Shown: positions 1-10,020, numbered from the stretch's first letter. The stretch is 64,000 nt of DNA from Rhodospirillales bacterium 70-18 (GCA_001899585.1 MKWE01000009.1:22782-86781); one strand, 5' to 3'. Numbers and translations are program-made. The notes: generated by a model not told the origin, from the letters alone.

Positions 1-1
1 G

Positions 2-2158
2 GCCCCCTTCGCGCCGTCGGCGCACGCCTCCAACCGGCTCGCCGACGAACTCCGGCGAGTCACGCTCACGGACATCTTCCCTGGCGCCGACCGCGCCGGC
101 CCGGTCGAGGGCGATCCGCCGGCCGCGGCGACCTATAAGGGCGGGCAACTGCTCGGCTACGTCTACCTGAACGCCGACGTGGTAAACTCCACCGGTTATT
201 CCGGCAAGCCGATCAACATCCTCGTTGGCATCGACACCAACGGAAAACTCGTCGGCGCGAAGCTGATGGAGCATCACGAACCGATCGTGCTGATCGGCAT
301 CCCCGCTGCGAAGATGACCGCGTTCATCGAAAGCTATGTCGGGCTGGACTATGCCAAGACCCCGACGGCGGCGGCTGACAATCCCCCCGCCGACATCATC
401 AGCGGCGCGACCGTCACCACGATGGTGATCGGCGACAGCATCACCCGCTCCGCTCGGCGCATCGCGCAGTCTCGCGGCCTGGGCGGCGCGAAACCGGCGG
501 CCGCCCCTGCCGCTACCAGCGTCATCCGCACGATCAACGACAGCGCCGGCACCGCTGAAGACTGGGTCAAGCTGCTCGGCGACGGCTCGGTGCGCCGGCT
601 GTCGCTCAGTGTGGCGGATGTCAACGCCGCCTTCGCCAAGTCCAGCAATCCCGATGCCGCAGCCCACCCGGAAGCCGGGCCCGACGACGACAGCTATATC
701 GACCTTTATGTGGCGCCGGTCAGCGTGCCGGCGATCGGGCGCAGCCTGCTAGGGGCGGATGGCTACCAGCGCTTGAAGCAACGTCTGATGCCGGGGCAGC
801 AGGCGATCCTGGTGGCCGGGTCCGGGCGCTACTCGTTCAAGGGTTCCGGCTATGTGCGCGGCGGCATCTTCGACCGCATCGAACTGATCCAGGGCGACAG
901 CATCGTGCGCTTCCGCGACCGCAATCACCACCGGCTCGGCCGGGTTGCTGCCGCTGGCGCGCCCGATTTTTCGGAGATCGCGCTGTTCACGGTGCCCAAG
1001 ACCGACCATCTCGACCCCACGGCGGCCTGGCGCCTGGTGCTGCTGGTGCAGCGCGGTATCGGTGCGCGCGAGAAGGCGTTCCTCAGCTTCGACCTCGGCT
1101 ACACGCTGCCCGACAAATACGTCGCCACCGAACGACCGGCCGCCCCAGCGGCCGCAGCGCCGCCCGCGACCACGACGCAGGCTTCCCCGGGAGGCGACAA
1201 CCTGCTGTGGATGCGCATCTGGCGCGGCAAGATCATGCAGGTGGCAATCCTCTCCGTCGCCCTGCTGGCGCTGACCGCGATCTTCTTCTTCCAAGATGCG
1301 CTGGTGCGCCGGCCGGTGCTCTATCGCCGCCTGCGCGTGGGCTTCCTGCTGTTCACCCTGTTCTGGATCGGCTGGTACGCGCACGCCCAGCTTTCGGTGG
1401 TGAACGTGCTCACCTTCACCAGCGCGCTGCGCGGCGATTTCCGCTGGGACTACTTCCTGATGGACCCGCTGGTGTTCATGCTGTGGAGTTCCGTCGCGGT
1501 CGCCATGCTGTTCTGGGGGCGCGGCGCGTTCTGCGGTTGGCTTTGCCCGTTCGGCGCCTTGCAGGAACTGCTGAACAACCTGGCAAAGTTGCTGCGCATC
1601 CCGCAGATTGCCGTGCCGTTCGGCGTGCATCAGCGCCTTTGGCCGATCAAATACATCATCTTCTTGGTGCTGTTCGGCCTCTCGCTCTACTCGCTGAGCT
1701 TCAGCGAGCAGGCGTCGGAGGTGGAGCCGTTCAAGACGGCGATGATCCTGGATTTCGTGCGCACCTGGCCGTTCGTGCTGTATGCGCTGGTGCTGCTGTT
1801 CGCCGGCTTGTTCATCGAGCGGTTCTTCTGCCGCTATCTCTGCCCGCTCGGCGCGGCCCTGGCCATTCCGGCGCGCATCCGGATGTTCGACTGGCTGAAG
1901 CGTTATCGCGAATGCGGCAATCCGTGCCAGCGTTGCTCCAACGAATGCCCGGTGCAAGCGATCCACCCGGAAGGCAACATCAATCCGAACGAGTGCATCC
2001 AGTGCCTGCATTGCCAGGTGCTGTATCACGACGACCATCTGTGCCCGGTGATGATCCAGAAGCGCCTCAAGCGGGAGCGCTTCGCCGCCTTGTCGTCCGG
2101 CATAGTTCCGCCTGCGCCTGCCACGAAATCTACTCCGGTTCGAACGCCGGTCGCCTGA
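2..2158 (+). CDS. nosR: NosR, FMN/iron-sulfur membrane protein of N2O respiration (5' partial)
   Basis: The reading frame is open from base 2, so the true start lies left of the window and 718 residues are visible. The N-terminal half is a periplasmic FMN-binding domain; the motif SGATVTT near residue 130 has the threonine to which FMN is covalently attached in this family. A run of membrane segments follows from about residue 395. It contains two NosR/NapH-type cysteine motifs (CGWLCPFGA and CRYLCPLGA), and a C-terminal two-cluster ferredoxin region with CxxC groups (CQRCSNECP, CIQCLHCQ) ends the protein. NosR passes electrons to NosZ and supports nosZ expression. It sits 86 bp upstream of nosZ on the same strand. 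No defect is visible. Confidence 0.96.
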   Translation, partial: APFAPSAHASNRLADELRRVTLTDIFPGADRAGPVEGDPPAAATYKGGQLLGYVYLNADVVNSTGYSGKPINILVGIDTNGKLVGAKLMEHHEPIVLIGIPAAKMTAFIESYVGLDYAKTPTAAADNPPADIISGATVTTMVIGDSITRSARRIAQSRGLGGAKPAAAPAATSVIRTINDSAGTAEDWVKLLGDGSVRRLSLSVADVNAAFAKSSNPDAAAHPEAGPDDDSYIDLYVAPVSVPAIGRSLLGADGYQRLKQRLMPGQQAILVAGSGRYSFKGSGYVRGGIFDRIELIQGDSIVRFRDRNHHRLGRVAAAGAPDFSEIALFTVPKTDHLDPTAAWRLVLLVQRGIGAREKAFLSFDLGYTLPDKYVATERPAAPAAAAPPATTTQASPGGDNLLWMRIWRGKIMQVAILSVALLALTAIFFFQDALVRRPVLYRRLRVGFLLFTLFWIGWYAHAQLSVVNVLTFTSALRGDFRWDYFLMDPLVFMLWSSVAVAMLFWGRGAFCGWLCPFGALQELLNNLAKLLRIPQIAVPFGVHQRLWPIKYIIFLVLFGLSLYSLSFSEQASEVEPFKTAMILDFVRTWPFVLYALVLLFAGLFIERFFCRYLCPLGAALAIPARIRMFDWLKRYRECGNPCQRCSNECPVQAIHPEGNINPNECIQCLHCQVLYHDDHLCPVMIQKRLKRERFAALSSGIVPPAPATKSTPVRTPVA

Positions 2159-2170
2159 GTGCTGCGGGCT

Positions 2171-2184
2171 TTGATCGATATCAA
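2171..2184. promoter_or_regulatory. FNR/NnrR/Dnr-type box upstream of nosZ
   Basis: TTGATCGATATCAA is a perfect match to the FNR/CRP-family consensus TTGAT-N4-ATCAA. It lies in the nosR-nosZ gap, 61 bp before the nosZ ATG, and implies a separate oxygen- or NO-responsive promoter for nosZDFYL. Whether FNR, NnrR or Dnr binds cannot be told from the site. Confidence 0.82.
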
Positions 2185-2244
2185 TACCCACGCGCCCAAT
2201 AAGGTGCATATTGAATATATGATTTATCGGTAAAGGATAGCGCG

Positions 2245-4215
2245 ATGCCCACTGACCACGCTCCCACGCCCGACCAACAAACTGAGAAACCCGAGGACGG
2301 GCCTCGCGAAACCCGGGCAGGCCTCGGCCGGCGCGGCCTGCTCGAAGGCTCTGCTTTGCTCGCCGGCGCCGCTGGCGCGCTGGCAGGCGGCCTGACCGGC
2401 TTCCCGCGCCGTGCCCTGGCAGAATCCCGTGCCCCCGCCGGCGGACAGAGCATCGAGGTGCACCCCGGCGATCTCGACGAGTACTACGGTTTCAACAGTA
2501 GCGGCCAGACCGGCGAAGTCCGCATCATGGGTATCCCATCGATGCGCGAGTTCATGCGCATCCCGGTGTTCAACCGCGACAGCGCCACCGGCTGGGGCCT
2601 GACCAATGAAAGCCGCAAGATCCTCACGGAGGGCCTACTGCCCGAATCCAAGAAGTTCTTGGAGACCCGTGGCGGCACCTTCGTCAACGGCGACGCCCAC
2701 CATCCGCATATGTCCTTCACCGACGGCACCTATGACGGTCGCTACATCTTCATCAACGACAAGGCCAATTGCCGGGTCGCGCGCATCCGCTGCGACGTAA
2801 TGAAGTGCGACAAGATCATCGAGATACCCAACGCATCCGACATCCACGGCCTGCGCCCGCAGAAATTCCCCCGCACCGGCTACGTTTTCGCCAATAGCGA
2901 GCACATTATCCCGATCCCGAACGACGGCTCGGTGCTCGACGACGATAAGACCAAGTACTGGTCGGTCTACACTGCCATTGACGGCGACACCATGAAGGTC
3001 GCCTGGCAGGTGCTGGTTGACGGCAACCTCGACAACACCGACGCCGACTACCAAGGCAAGTACTCCTTCTCCACCTGCTACAACTCCGAGAAGGGCTTCA
3101 CTCTGGCGGATATGACCTCGGCCGAGCAGGACTGGGTGGTCATCTTCAACCTCAAACGGATCGAACAGGCGGTGAAGAGCGGCGACTTCAAGACCATGGG
3201 CGGCGTCCCGGTGGTCGACGGACGGCACGGCTCAAAGTATACCCGTTACGTCCCTGTCTCCAACAACCCGCACGGCGTCAACACCGCGCCCGACGGCATC
3301 CACGTCGTCGTCAATGGCAAGCTGTCGCCCACCGCGACGGTTCTGGACGTGCGGCTGTTCGACGACCTGTTCGACGACAAGATCAAGCCGCGTGGCGTGG
3401 TCGTCGCCGAGCCGGAACTCGGCCTCGGTCCGCTGCACACCGCCTTCGATGGCCAGGGCAACGCCTTCACCACACTGTTCATCGACAGCCAGGTGGCGAA
3501 ATGGAACATCGACAAGGCGCGCCGGGCCTTCAAGGGCGAGAAGGTGGACCCGATTCTGCAGAAGATCGACGTGCACTATCAGCCCGGCCACAATCACACC
3601 TCCATGGGCGAGACCAAGGAGGCCGATGGCAAATGGCTCATCTCGCTCAACAAATTTTCTAAGGACCGCTTCCTGCCGGTCGGCCCGCTGCACCCGGAAA
3701 ACGACCAGCTGATCGATATCTCCGGCGCAGAGATGAAGCTCGTGCATGACGGTCCGAGCTTCGCTGAGCCGCACGACATCTGCATCGTGCACCGCTCCAA
3801 GGTGAACCCGATCATGATATGGAAGCGCGACGACCCGAGTTGGGACGACATCCGCCAGCAGGCCGCGCGCGATAAGGTCAAGCTCGAGGAGGCGGCGGAC
3901 GTCATCCGCGACGGCAACAAGGTGAGGGTCTACATGACCTCGACAGCGCCCCAGTATAGCCTGGAGAAATTCACCGTCCAGCAGGGCAACGAGGTGACGG
4001 TGACCATCACCAACCTCGACGACATCGAGGACCTGACCCACGGCTTCACCATCATTCGGCACGGCATCGCGATGGAGATCTCACCGCAGCAGACCGCGTC
4101 GGTCACCTTCACCGCCGACCGGCCGGGCGTACACTGGTATTACTGCCAGTGGTTCTGCCATGCGCTGCATATGGAGATGGCCGGCCGCATGATCGTCGAA
4201 CCGCGCAAGGCATGA
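2245..4215 (+). CDS. nosZ: Nitrous-oxide reductase NosZ (clade I, Tat-exported)
   Basis: Periplasmic multicopper enzyme that reduces N2O to N2, the last step of denitrification. The 656 residues start with a twin-arginine signal ([20 protein letters not shown], residues about 29-48), the mark of clade I. The N-terminal beta-propeller carries the CuZ histidines in [27 protein letters not shown] and GHNHTSMGE. The C-terminal cupredoxin domain ends with the CuA motif [12 protein letters not shown] (Cys-x3-Cys-x3-His-x2-Met) near residue 635. All ligand motifs are intact. The start is supported by an AAGGA-like site about 8 bp upstream and by placement of the Tat signal. The stop overlaps the nosD start. 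Confidence 0.98.
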   Translation: MPTDHAPTPDQQTEKPEDGPRETRAGLGRRGLLEGSALLAGAAGALAGGLTGFPRRALAESRAPAGGQSIEVHPGDLDEYYGFNSSGQTGEVRIMGIPSMREFMRIPVFNRDSATGWGLTNESRKILTEGLLPESKKFLETRGGTFVNGDAHHPHMSFTDGTYDGRYIFINDKANCRVARIRCDVMKCDKIIEIPNASDIHGLRPQKFPRTGYVFANSEHIIPIPNDGSVLDDDKTKYWSVYTAIDGDTMKVAWQVLVDGNLDNTDADYQGKYSFSTCYNSEKGFTLADMTSAEQDWVVIFNLKRIEQAVKSGDFKTMGGVPVVDGRHGSKYTRYVPVSNNPHGVNTAPDGIHVVVNGKLSPTATVLDVRLFDDLFDDKIKPRGVVVAEPELGLGPLHTAFDGQGNAFTTLFIDSQVAKWNIDKARRAFKGEKVDPILQKIDVHYQPGHNHTSMGETKEADGKWLISLNKFSKDRFLPVGPLHPENDQLIDISGAEMKLVHDGPSFAEPHDICIVHRSKVNPIMIWKRDDPSWDDIRQQAARDKVKLEEAADVIRDGNKVRVYMTSTAPQYSLEKFTVQQGNEVTVTITNLDDIEDLTHGFTIIRHGIAMEISPQQTASVTFTADRPGVHWYYCQWFCHALHMEMAGRMIVEPRKA

Positions 4216-5510
4216 GCTACCGGCAGCACCTCTCTTGGCTGCATCGGGTGCTGCCGCTTGCCGCCGCGGCCATGCTGGCGCTCGCCCCCGCATCCTTCGG
4301 GGCGAGCGTCGATGTGCCTGCCATCCCCGGCGTGCTCCAGGCGGCGATCGCTGCCGCCGCCGCCGGCGATGTGCTGGAACTCGAACCTGGCGTGCATTCC
4401 GGCCCGGTTATGCTCGACCGGGCCATCACCCTGGCCGGCCGCCCGGGTGCGGTGATCGACGGCCAGCACCACGGCAGCGTGGTCGAGGTGACCGCGCCCG
4501 GCGCCACCGTGCGCGACCTCACCATCCGCGCTTCCGGCCGGAACCTGTCCGGCATGGATGCTGCGGTGTTCCTGGATGCCAGCGCGAAAAATGCAGTCAT
4601 CCAGGACAACACCATCCAGGACAGCCTGGTAGGCGTCTATGTGCATGGTGCCGCGGGCGCCATCGTCCGCGCCAACCACATCGCTGGCTGGAACGCGCCC
4701 AACCGGAACGACAGCGGCAACGGCGTCTATGTCTGGGACGCCCCCGGCGCCGAGGTGATCGGCAACGACATCTCCGGCGGCCGCGACGGCATCTTCACCA
4801 ACATCAGCCGTCACAACGTGTTCCGCGCCAACCGCATCCACGGCACCCGTTTCGCCGTGCACTACATGTACACCAACGACAGCGAGGTCAGCGACAACAT
4901 CTCGATCGGCAACCACGCCGGCTACGTGATCATGTTTTCCAATAACCTCGATGTCCGCAACAACCTCTCCGACCACGACCGCGACCATGGCATGCTGTTC
5001 AACTACGCCAACAGCTCGCGCATCACCGGCAACGCCGTGCTGCATGGCGGCAAGAAATGCGTGTTCATCTACAACGCCAACAAGAACCTGTTCGAGCGCA
5101 ACTGGTTCCAGGGCTGTCAGATCGGCATACATTTCACCGCCGGGTCCGAACGCAACACGATCGGCGACAACGCCTTCATCGGTAACCAGAACCAGGTGAA
5201 GTATGTCGGCACCCGCAATGTCGAATGGTCCGCCGCCGGCCGCGGCAACTACTGGAGCGACAACCCCGCCTTCGACCTGAACGGTGACGGCATCGCCGAC
5301 ACCGCCTATCGTCCGAACGACATCGTGGACCAGGTGGTCTGGCGCTACCCCGCCGCCAAGCTGTTGCTCAACAGTCCGGCAGTCCAGCTGGTCCGCTGGG
5401 CGCAGGCGGAATTTCCCAACCTGCATCCCGGCGGCGTAGTCGACAGTGCGCCGCTGATGCGCCCGCCCGTGGTGTCCGCGGCTCACCTACATGATGGCAA
5501 AGCACCATGA
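4212..5510 (+). CDS. nosD: NosD, periplasmic copper-cluster maturation protein
   Basis: A 432-residue right-handed beta-helix protein (CASH/PbH1 repeats, many N-x-I and G-N-x-I turns) with a hydrophobic Sec-type signal at residues about 10-35 ending [10 protein letters not shown]. NosD works with the NosFY ABC transporter in assembling the CuZ cluster of NosZ. The ATG at 4212 overlaps the nosZ stop (ATGA), which argues against an upstream start at 4149 inside the nosZ CuA region. Confidence 0.95.
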   Translation: MSYRQHLSWLHRVLPLAAAAMLALAPASFGASVDVPAIPGVLQAAIAAAAAGDVLELEPGVHSGPVMLDRAITLAGRPGAVIDGQHHGSVVEVTAPGATVRDLTIRASGRNLSGMDAAVFLDASAKNAVIQDNTIQDSLVGVYVHGAAGAIVRANHIAGWNAPNRNDSGNGVYVWDAPGAEVIGNDISGGRDGIFTNISRHNVFRANRIHGTRFAVHYMYTNDSEVSDNISIGNHAGYVIMFSNNLDVRNNLSDHDRDHGMLFNYANSSRITGNAVLHGGKKCVFIYNANKNLFERNWFQGCQIGIHFTAGSERNTIGDNAFIGNQNQVKYVGTRNVEWSAAGRGNYWSDNPAFDLNGDGIADTAYRPNDIVDQVVWRYPAAKLLLNSPAVQLVRWAQAEFPNLHPGGVVDSAPLMRPPVVSAAHLHDGKAP

Positions 5511-6430
5511 CCGGCCCCACCGTTGCCCTGGCCGGCGTCACCAAGGCCTATGGCCGCCAGCGCGCGATCGCCGGCATCGACCTCACCGTCATGCCCGGCG
5601 AGCGGGTCGCCCTGGTCGGGCATAATGGCGCCGGCAAGAGCACGCTGATGAAGCTGATCCTCGGTCTGATCCGCCCGAGCGAGGGCAGGGTCGAGCTGCT
5701 CGGCGCCGATCCGGCCGGCAGGGCCGCCGGCGCGGCGCGGATGGCGGTCGGGTTCCTGCCCGAGAACATCGCCTTCTCGCCCTCGATCACCGGCGCCGAA
5801 CTGCTGGCCTTCTACGCCCGGCTGAAGCGCCAGCCAGTGTCCCGCAACGCCGCCCTGCTGGAGCGTGTCGGCATCGCCGAAGCTGCGACCCGCCGGGTCG
5901 GCACCTATTCGAAGGGCATGCGCCAGCGCCTCGGCCTTGCACAGGCGCTGATCGGCCGCCCGCGCGTGCTGCTGCTCGACGAGCCCACCACCGGCCTCGA
6001 CCCGGCGCTGCGCCAGAGCTTCTACGAAATCCTCGACGCGCTCGCCGCTGACGGCGCCAGCGTGCTGTTAGCCTCCCACGCGCTGGCCGAGCTGGAAAGC
6101 CGGGTCGACCGCGTGGTGGTGCTGAACCGCGGCGCCAAGGTGGCCGATGGCACCTTGGCCACGCTGCGCCGCTTCTCGCCCGTCTCCGCGCGCATCCGCC
6201 TGACCTTGGCCGACCCGACCGACGCCGCCCCGCCCGCCATCCCTGGCTCGGTCCTGGCCTGGACGCGGATCGGCGGGCCGGTCTGGGAGACAAGCTGTCC
6301 GGACGCCGACAAGCTGGCCCTGGTCCGCCGCCTGCTCGCCGCACCGCTTGAATTGGCCGATATCGACGTCATCACCCCCACGCTGGACGAGATCTATGCC
6401 GGCTTCCTGCGCCACGAGGCCGCAGTATGA
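5507..6430 (+). CDS. nosF: NosF, ABC ATPase for NosZ maturation
   Basis: A 307-residue ABC ATP-binding subunit with Walker A GHNGAGKST (about residue 38), signature YSKGMRQRLG and Walker B LLLDEPTTGLDP, plus a C-terminal regulatory extension typical of NosF. It pairs with NosY to power NosD-dependent sulfur delivery for the CuZ site. It overlaps nosD by ATGA and nosY by the same arrangement, so translation is probably coupled. Confidence 0.96.
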   Translation: MTGPTVALAGVTKAYGRQRAIAGIDLTVMPGERVALVGHNGAGKSTLMKLILGLIRPSEGRVELLGADPAGRAAGAARMAVGFLPENIAFSPSITGAELLAFYARLKRQPVSRNAALLERVGIAEAATRRVGTYSKGMRQRLGLAQALIGRPRVLLLDEPTTGLDPALRQSFYEILDALAADGASVLLASHALAELESRVDRVVVLNRGAKVADGTLATLRRFSPVSARIRLTLADPTDAAPPAIPGSVLAWTRIGGPVWETSCPDADKLALVRRLLAAPLELADIDVITPTLDEIYAGFLRHEAAV

Positions 6431-7257
6431 GACAGATCTGCATCATCGCCATCCGTGAGTTCAACGACGGCCTGCGCAATCGCCGGGTGATCGCCACCAC
6501 CCTGCTGCTCGCCGCTCTGGCGCTCACCCTCGCCCTGCTCGGCAGCGCGCCCACCGGCACCGTGGGCGTTGGGGTGCTGTCGGTCACCATTGTCAGCCTC
6601 TCCAGCCTGACCATCTTTCTGGTGCCGCTGATCGCCCTGCTGATCGCCCACGACGCCATCGCCGGCGAGTTGGATCGGGGCACCCTTCTGCTGCTGCTCT
6701 CCTACCCGGTGGCGCGCTGGCAGGTGCTGCTCGGCAAGTTCGTGGGCCATCTGGCTATCCTGTCCTTCGCCACCCTGGTCGGCTACGGCGCCGCCGGCTT
6801 GGCGCTCGCCTTCACCAACCCGGTCTCCGAGGCCGGCGCCGCCGCGGCCTTCGCCACCATGCTCGCCACCAGCGTGCTGCTCGGCGCCGTGTTCGTCGCC
6901 CTCGGCTACCTGGTCAGCACCGCCGTGCGCGACCCGCGCACCGCCGCCGGCCTGGCGATCGGGTTGTGGCTGTTCTTCGTGCTGCTCTACGACATGGCGC
7001 TGCTCGGCACGCTGGTGGCCGACCAGGGGCGGCTGCTCAGCGTCGGCGCGCTCAACCTGCTGCTGCTTGGCAACCCGACGGACATCTACCGCCTGCTGAA
7101 CCTCACGGGCTTCTCCAACACCAACCTGCTCTCCGGCATGGCAGGCCTCGCTGGGCAGATGCGGCTGGACCGCATCACCCTGTTCGCCGCTCTCGCCGTC
7201 TGGGTCGTCCTCCCCCTCGCCCTGTCCGGGGCCATTTTCAGACGGCGCCAGATATGA
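6427..7257 (+). CDS. nosY: NosY, ABC-2 type permease for NosZ maturation
   Basis: A 276-residue integral membrane protein with about six hydrophobic segments, the first at residues 20-40. It has the ABC-2 permease pattern in which an amphipathic region around EFNDGLRNRR precedes TM1. It forms the membrane part of the NosFY transporter. It overlaps nosF and nosL by four bases each. Confidence 0.95.
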   Translation: MRQICIIAIREFNDGLRNRRVIATTLLLAALALTLALLGSAPTGTVGVGVLSVTIVSLSSLTIFLVPLIALLIAHDAIAGELDRGTLLLLLSYPVARWQVLLGKFVGHLAILSFATLVGYGAAGLALAFTNPVSEAGAAAAFATMLATSVLLGAVFVALGYLVSTAVRDPRTAAGLAIGLWLFFVLLYDMALLGTLVADQGRLLSVGALNLLLLGNPTDIYRLLNLTGFSNTNLLSGMAGLAGQMRLDRITLFAALAVWVVLPLALSGAIFRRRQI

Positions 7258-7772
7258 CCCGCATCGCCCCCCTGCTGTTGGCCACCCTGTTGCTGGCCGG
7301 ATGCCTCGAGAAATCGGACGGCCCGGTGCCCCTGCCGCAAGAATTGTCCAGCAACTCCGTCGCCGCCTTCTGCGGCATGTCGCTGGCCGAGCATCCCGGC
7401 CCGAAGGCGCAGCTCTTCCTCAAGGGCCAGGCGGACCCGGTCTGGTTCGCCTCGGTGCGCGACATGTTCGCCTACACGCTGCTGCCGGAGGAACCCAAGG
7501 ACATCCGCGCCGTCTACGTCAACGACATGGGCCGCGCCCGCAACTGGGACAGACCCGAGCCCGGCACCTGGGTAGACGCCCGTAAGGCGGTGTTCGTGAT
7601 CGGCAGCCGTCGCCAAGGCGGCATGCAACAGGAGGAGGCCGTGCCCTTCGGCACCGAACAGCGGGCCCGCGCCTATATCGCCGGGAATGGCGGCCGCATC
7701 GTCGGCTTCACCGAGGTCCCCGCCAGCTACGTGCTGCCGGGCATGGACCCAGCCCCACCGACTGGCGGCTGA
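7254..7772 (+). CDS. nosL: NosL, copper-chaperone lipoprotein
   Basis: A 172-residue lipoprotein with signal and lipobox (LLLAGC, Cys at about 21). The mature protein has the NosL FCGMSL motif (Cys/Met copper ligand) and the conserved VWFASVRDMFAYTL segment. NosL hands Cu(I) to apo-NosZ in the periplasm. The start at 7254 forms an ATGA overlap with the nosY stop. It is the last gene of the operon: a convergent pseudogene ends 7 bp downstream and no nosX follows. Confidence 0.94.
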   Translation: MTRIAPLLLATLLLAGCLEKSDGPVPLPQELSSNSVAAFCGMSLAEHPGPKAQLFLKGQADPVWFASVRDMFAYTLLPEEPKDIRAVYVNDMGRARNWDRPEPGTWVDARKAVFVIGSRRQGGMQQEEAVPFGTEQRARAYIAGNGGRIVGFTEVPASYVLPGMDPAPPTGG

Positions 7773-7779
7773 CCCCGCC

Positions 7780-8620
7780 TCAGATTGGGCAGACGCCGCT
7801 TTCGCAGCGCAGATGCTCCAGGTCGATCGCCTCCTCGGCTGCGTCCTCGGTGATCGCGGCGACGATGGCGGCGAAGGCCTCCCGCGTCACCTCTTCTTCC
7901 GGCAGGTATTCATAGCCCAAACTCTGCTCCGGCCGGCTCGGCAGGACGGCGCAGCAACGCACCAGCGGCTGCTCGGACAGCACGATGTCGCGGAACGCCG
8001 CCAGGTCGTGCCGGTCGGTGAAGATCTTGAGCGTGTAGCTGATCCGGTTGCCCTGCTCGGCGCCGATCCAATGCCGCTCCAGCAGCCGCAGCCATTGGTA
8101 CTGCTCGGCCGGGCTCGCCTCATGCGCGGTCACCCTCTCCGGCCCGATGCCCAACCATTCGATCAACGGCACGGTCAGGAAGCCGACGATGGTCATGCCT
8201 GGGAAGCTTTGCAGCGCCCGCAGCGGGTAGCCGCGCGCCGCGTAATCGGCCAGCAGCCGGTCGGAGCCCGGCGTCCAGTCGCCATTGGCGTCGCGTGTGC
8301 CCTTGAACTGTATCCAGCGCAGATAATGCCGCCGCGCCGACAGGTGCCCGCCCTCGGACTTGGCGCGGATGAAGTGCAGGATGCCGGGGTCGCGCCAGGA
8401 TTTGGTGGCCATGCGGGCGGCGCGGCGGGCGCCGCCGACCTGCACCTCCACCGACAGATGGTGGTCCACCAGCATCGCCTGCTCCCACAGCGCCAGCGCC
8501 GGGCCGGCCTGGGCGGCGGCGATCACGTCGCGGATGCGGGCGAAGGTGCGCAGCAGCGAGAGCGGGCCGGAGGCGGGGCGGTCCTGCATGCCGCGAATCG
8601 GGCTGCCGGCGGGCCGAATG
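7780..8620 (-). pseudogene. Class II (B12-type) ribonucleotide reductase, C-terminal part, separated by inversion
   Basis: The minus-strand frame from about 8620 to the stop at 7780 matches the later part of adenosylcobalamin-dependent ribonucleotide reductases. It has a [10 protein letters not shown] segment (VGGxRR-type substrate loop), [18 protein letters not shown] near the end, and a terminal Cys-x4-Cys pair (CESGVCPI) like the redox-active tail of class II enzymes. The N-terminal part lies at 9115-9690 on the opposite strand. The middle is short: about 200 residues including the expected thiyl-radical cysteine region cannot be found, so the gene was probably deleted internally as well. 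It resembles NrdZ of the mycobacterial DosR regulon, by recollection of that family rather than by search. Confidence 0.7.
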
Positions 8621-9060
8621 GCCAATGTGCGCGGGCACGACGTCTTCGTGCTGCATTCGCTGCATGGCGACGCCGGCGGCAGCAGCAACGACAAGCTCTG
8701 TCGGCTGCTGTTCTTCTGCGGCGCGTTGCGGGATGCCGGCGCGGAGCGCGTCACCGCCGTCACCCCCTATCTCTGCTACGCGCGCAAGGACCGCCGGACC
8801 AAGCCGAACGATCCGATCACCACCCGCTACGTCGCGGCGATGTTCGAGGCGGTCGGCATCGACCGGGTGATCACGCTGGAGGTGCACAACGTCGCGGCCT
8901 TCGAGAATGCGTTCCACTGCCCCACTTGGCACATCGAGAGCGCACCGCTGCTGGCGGCGCACTTCGCCCCGTTGCTGCGCGGCGAACCGCTGGTCGCCGT
9001 CTCGCCGGATGCCGGCGGGGCCAAGCGGGCGGAACAGTTCCGCCAGGCCATGGAGCAGCT
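8621..9060 (+). pseudogene. Ribose-phosphate pyrophosphokinase, middle part, inverted and 3'-truncated
   Basis: Translation from 8621 gives about 147 residues of PRPP synthetase core. It includes [24 protein letters not shown] (the ATP-loop RKD region), [21 protein letters not shown] (divalent-cation His) and [16 protein letters not shown]. The protein start lies on the other strand at 9690-9830. After [10 protein letters not shown] the similarity ends and the PRPP-binding loop is absent, so the C-terminal third is deleted. The frame then runs into the start of the reductase fragment. Confidence 0.75.
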
Positions 9061-9114
9061 GACCCGCAGCGATGTCGGCACAGCGCCGCTGCCGGGCGCC
9101 GGCTGGATGCGGGG

Positions 9115-9690
9115 ATGGGTCTGGCGGTGGCGCGCCGCACCGTGTTTCGGCCCGATGACCAGGAGGATTTCGGCCGGGTAGCCGAGCGCGTGGCGGCGGG
9201 CAACATGGCGCTGCTCGGCCGCGCCGAGGGGCCGGCGGAGCGACTGGAGCGGTCGCGGCTGCGCAACGCCATCGCCACCGGGGCGCTGCTGACCTCCGGG
9301 CGGCACCTGCAGCATGGCGACCCGCTGCAGGCCGGCCGCAACATGGAGGTGTTCACCAACTGCGCCACCGCGATCGCCAGCTTCGCCAAGTTCTATCTGC
9401 TGCTGAACGGCGCCGGCGTCGGCCGCGCCTATGACGACGCGCTGATGGCGGTGGACTGGACGCGCGCGCCGCGCCTGTATTTCCGCCTCGACAGCACCCA
9501 CCCGGACTTCCCCGACCTCGCCGCCGCCTGCGGGGAGCCTCCTGCGTTGCTGCTGGCGACGGCCCCCGACAACGCGGTGATGCATCGTATCGCCGATAGC
9601 CGCGAGGGCTGGGCGGCAGCGGCGGAACTGGTGGAATCGATGGCCTTCGCCGGGGCCGCCGAGGCCGCCGTGGCGCTCGATTTCTCCGCC
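9115..9690 (+). pseudogene. Class II ribonucleotide reductase, N-terminal part, inverted relative to its 3' part
   Basis: The frame reads [15 protein letters not shown] at the start, then IATGALLTSGRHLQHGD, RNMEVFTNCATAIASF and LLLNGAGVGRAYDDAL, which is the N-terminal substrate-site region of a class II reductase. It breaks after ALDFSA at 9690. Inverting 8621-9689 on paper joins this codon-perfectly to the IRPAGSP sequence of the fragment at 7780-8620. The start is an ATG at 9115 inside the tail of the truncated PRPP synthetase frame. Confidence 0.72.
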
Positions 9691-9830
9691 AAGGGGCGCG
9701 CCTTGTGCTCACCGTCCTCGAAGTCGCGCTCCTCGTGCTGGACCAGCGCGACCTCCAGCCGGGCAGCGACGGCCTGCGCGAGGTCGTGGCTTGCCCGCAG
9801 GCCGAAGAGTGACAAGGGACGCTGGCTCAT
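9690..9830 (-). pseudogene. Ribose-phosphate pyrophosphokinase, N-terminal 47 codons
   Basis: ATG at 9830 starts MSQRPLSLFGLRASHDLAQ and continues to QHEERDFEDGEHKARPL, the N-terminal strand and flag region of PRPP synthetases (ExRxFxDGE). It stops matching at 9690, exactly where the inversion breakpoint is inferred. The next in-frame codons of the gene (ANVRGHD) are at 8621 on the plus strand. An FNR-like box lies about 100 bp upstream. Confidence 0.78.
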
Positions 9831-9932
9831 CGGGCTCTCTCGTTCGGTCTCGGCGGATAAGGCGACCGCCGCTTCTGGAATTGCCGGATCTCCGGCGCGG
9901 AGGCATGGGATGACCGTCCCGCCGCTGCCGCA

Positions 9933-9946
9933 TTGATCGAGGTCAA
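9933..9946. promoter_or_regulatory. FNR-like box upstream of the PRPP synthetase remnant
   Basis: TTGATCGAGGTCAA differs from TTGAT-N4-ATCAA at one position. It lies 103 bp upstream of the minus-strand ATG at 9830, the normal spacing for an anaerobically activated promoter. Confidence 0.5.
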
Positions 9947-10020
9947 GCCCGGTGGGCGGGCAGCAGCGCGGTGGCGCGCGCGAAGGCGGCCGACACCCCT
10001 TGGCCGGCATCGAGCCTTTG

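Noticed and set aside
749-2209. Long open frame antisense to nosR (486 codons)
   Set aside because: It mirrors the third-position GC bias of nosR, its product is Gln/Arg/His-rich without any domain, and nosR is certain.
4149-4211. Upstream start for NosD
   Set aside because: It would lie inside the nosZ CuA coding region; the ATG at 4212 gives a proper signal peptide and ATGA coupling.
8360-8617. Upstream extension of the PRPP synthetase middle part
   Set aside because: These codons are antisense to the reductase fragment; homology begins only at 8621, the inversion breakpoint.
7687-9936. A 749-codon plus-strand frame running through the decayed region
   Set aside because: Only the stretch 9115-9690 matches a known family; the rest is antisense to the reductase 3' part or out of frame with PRPP synthetase.
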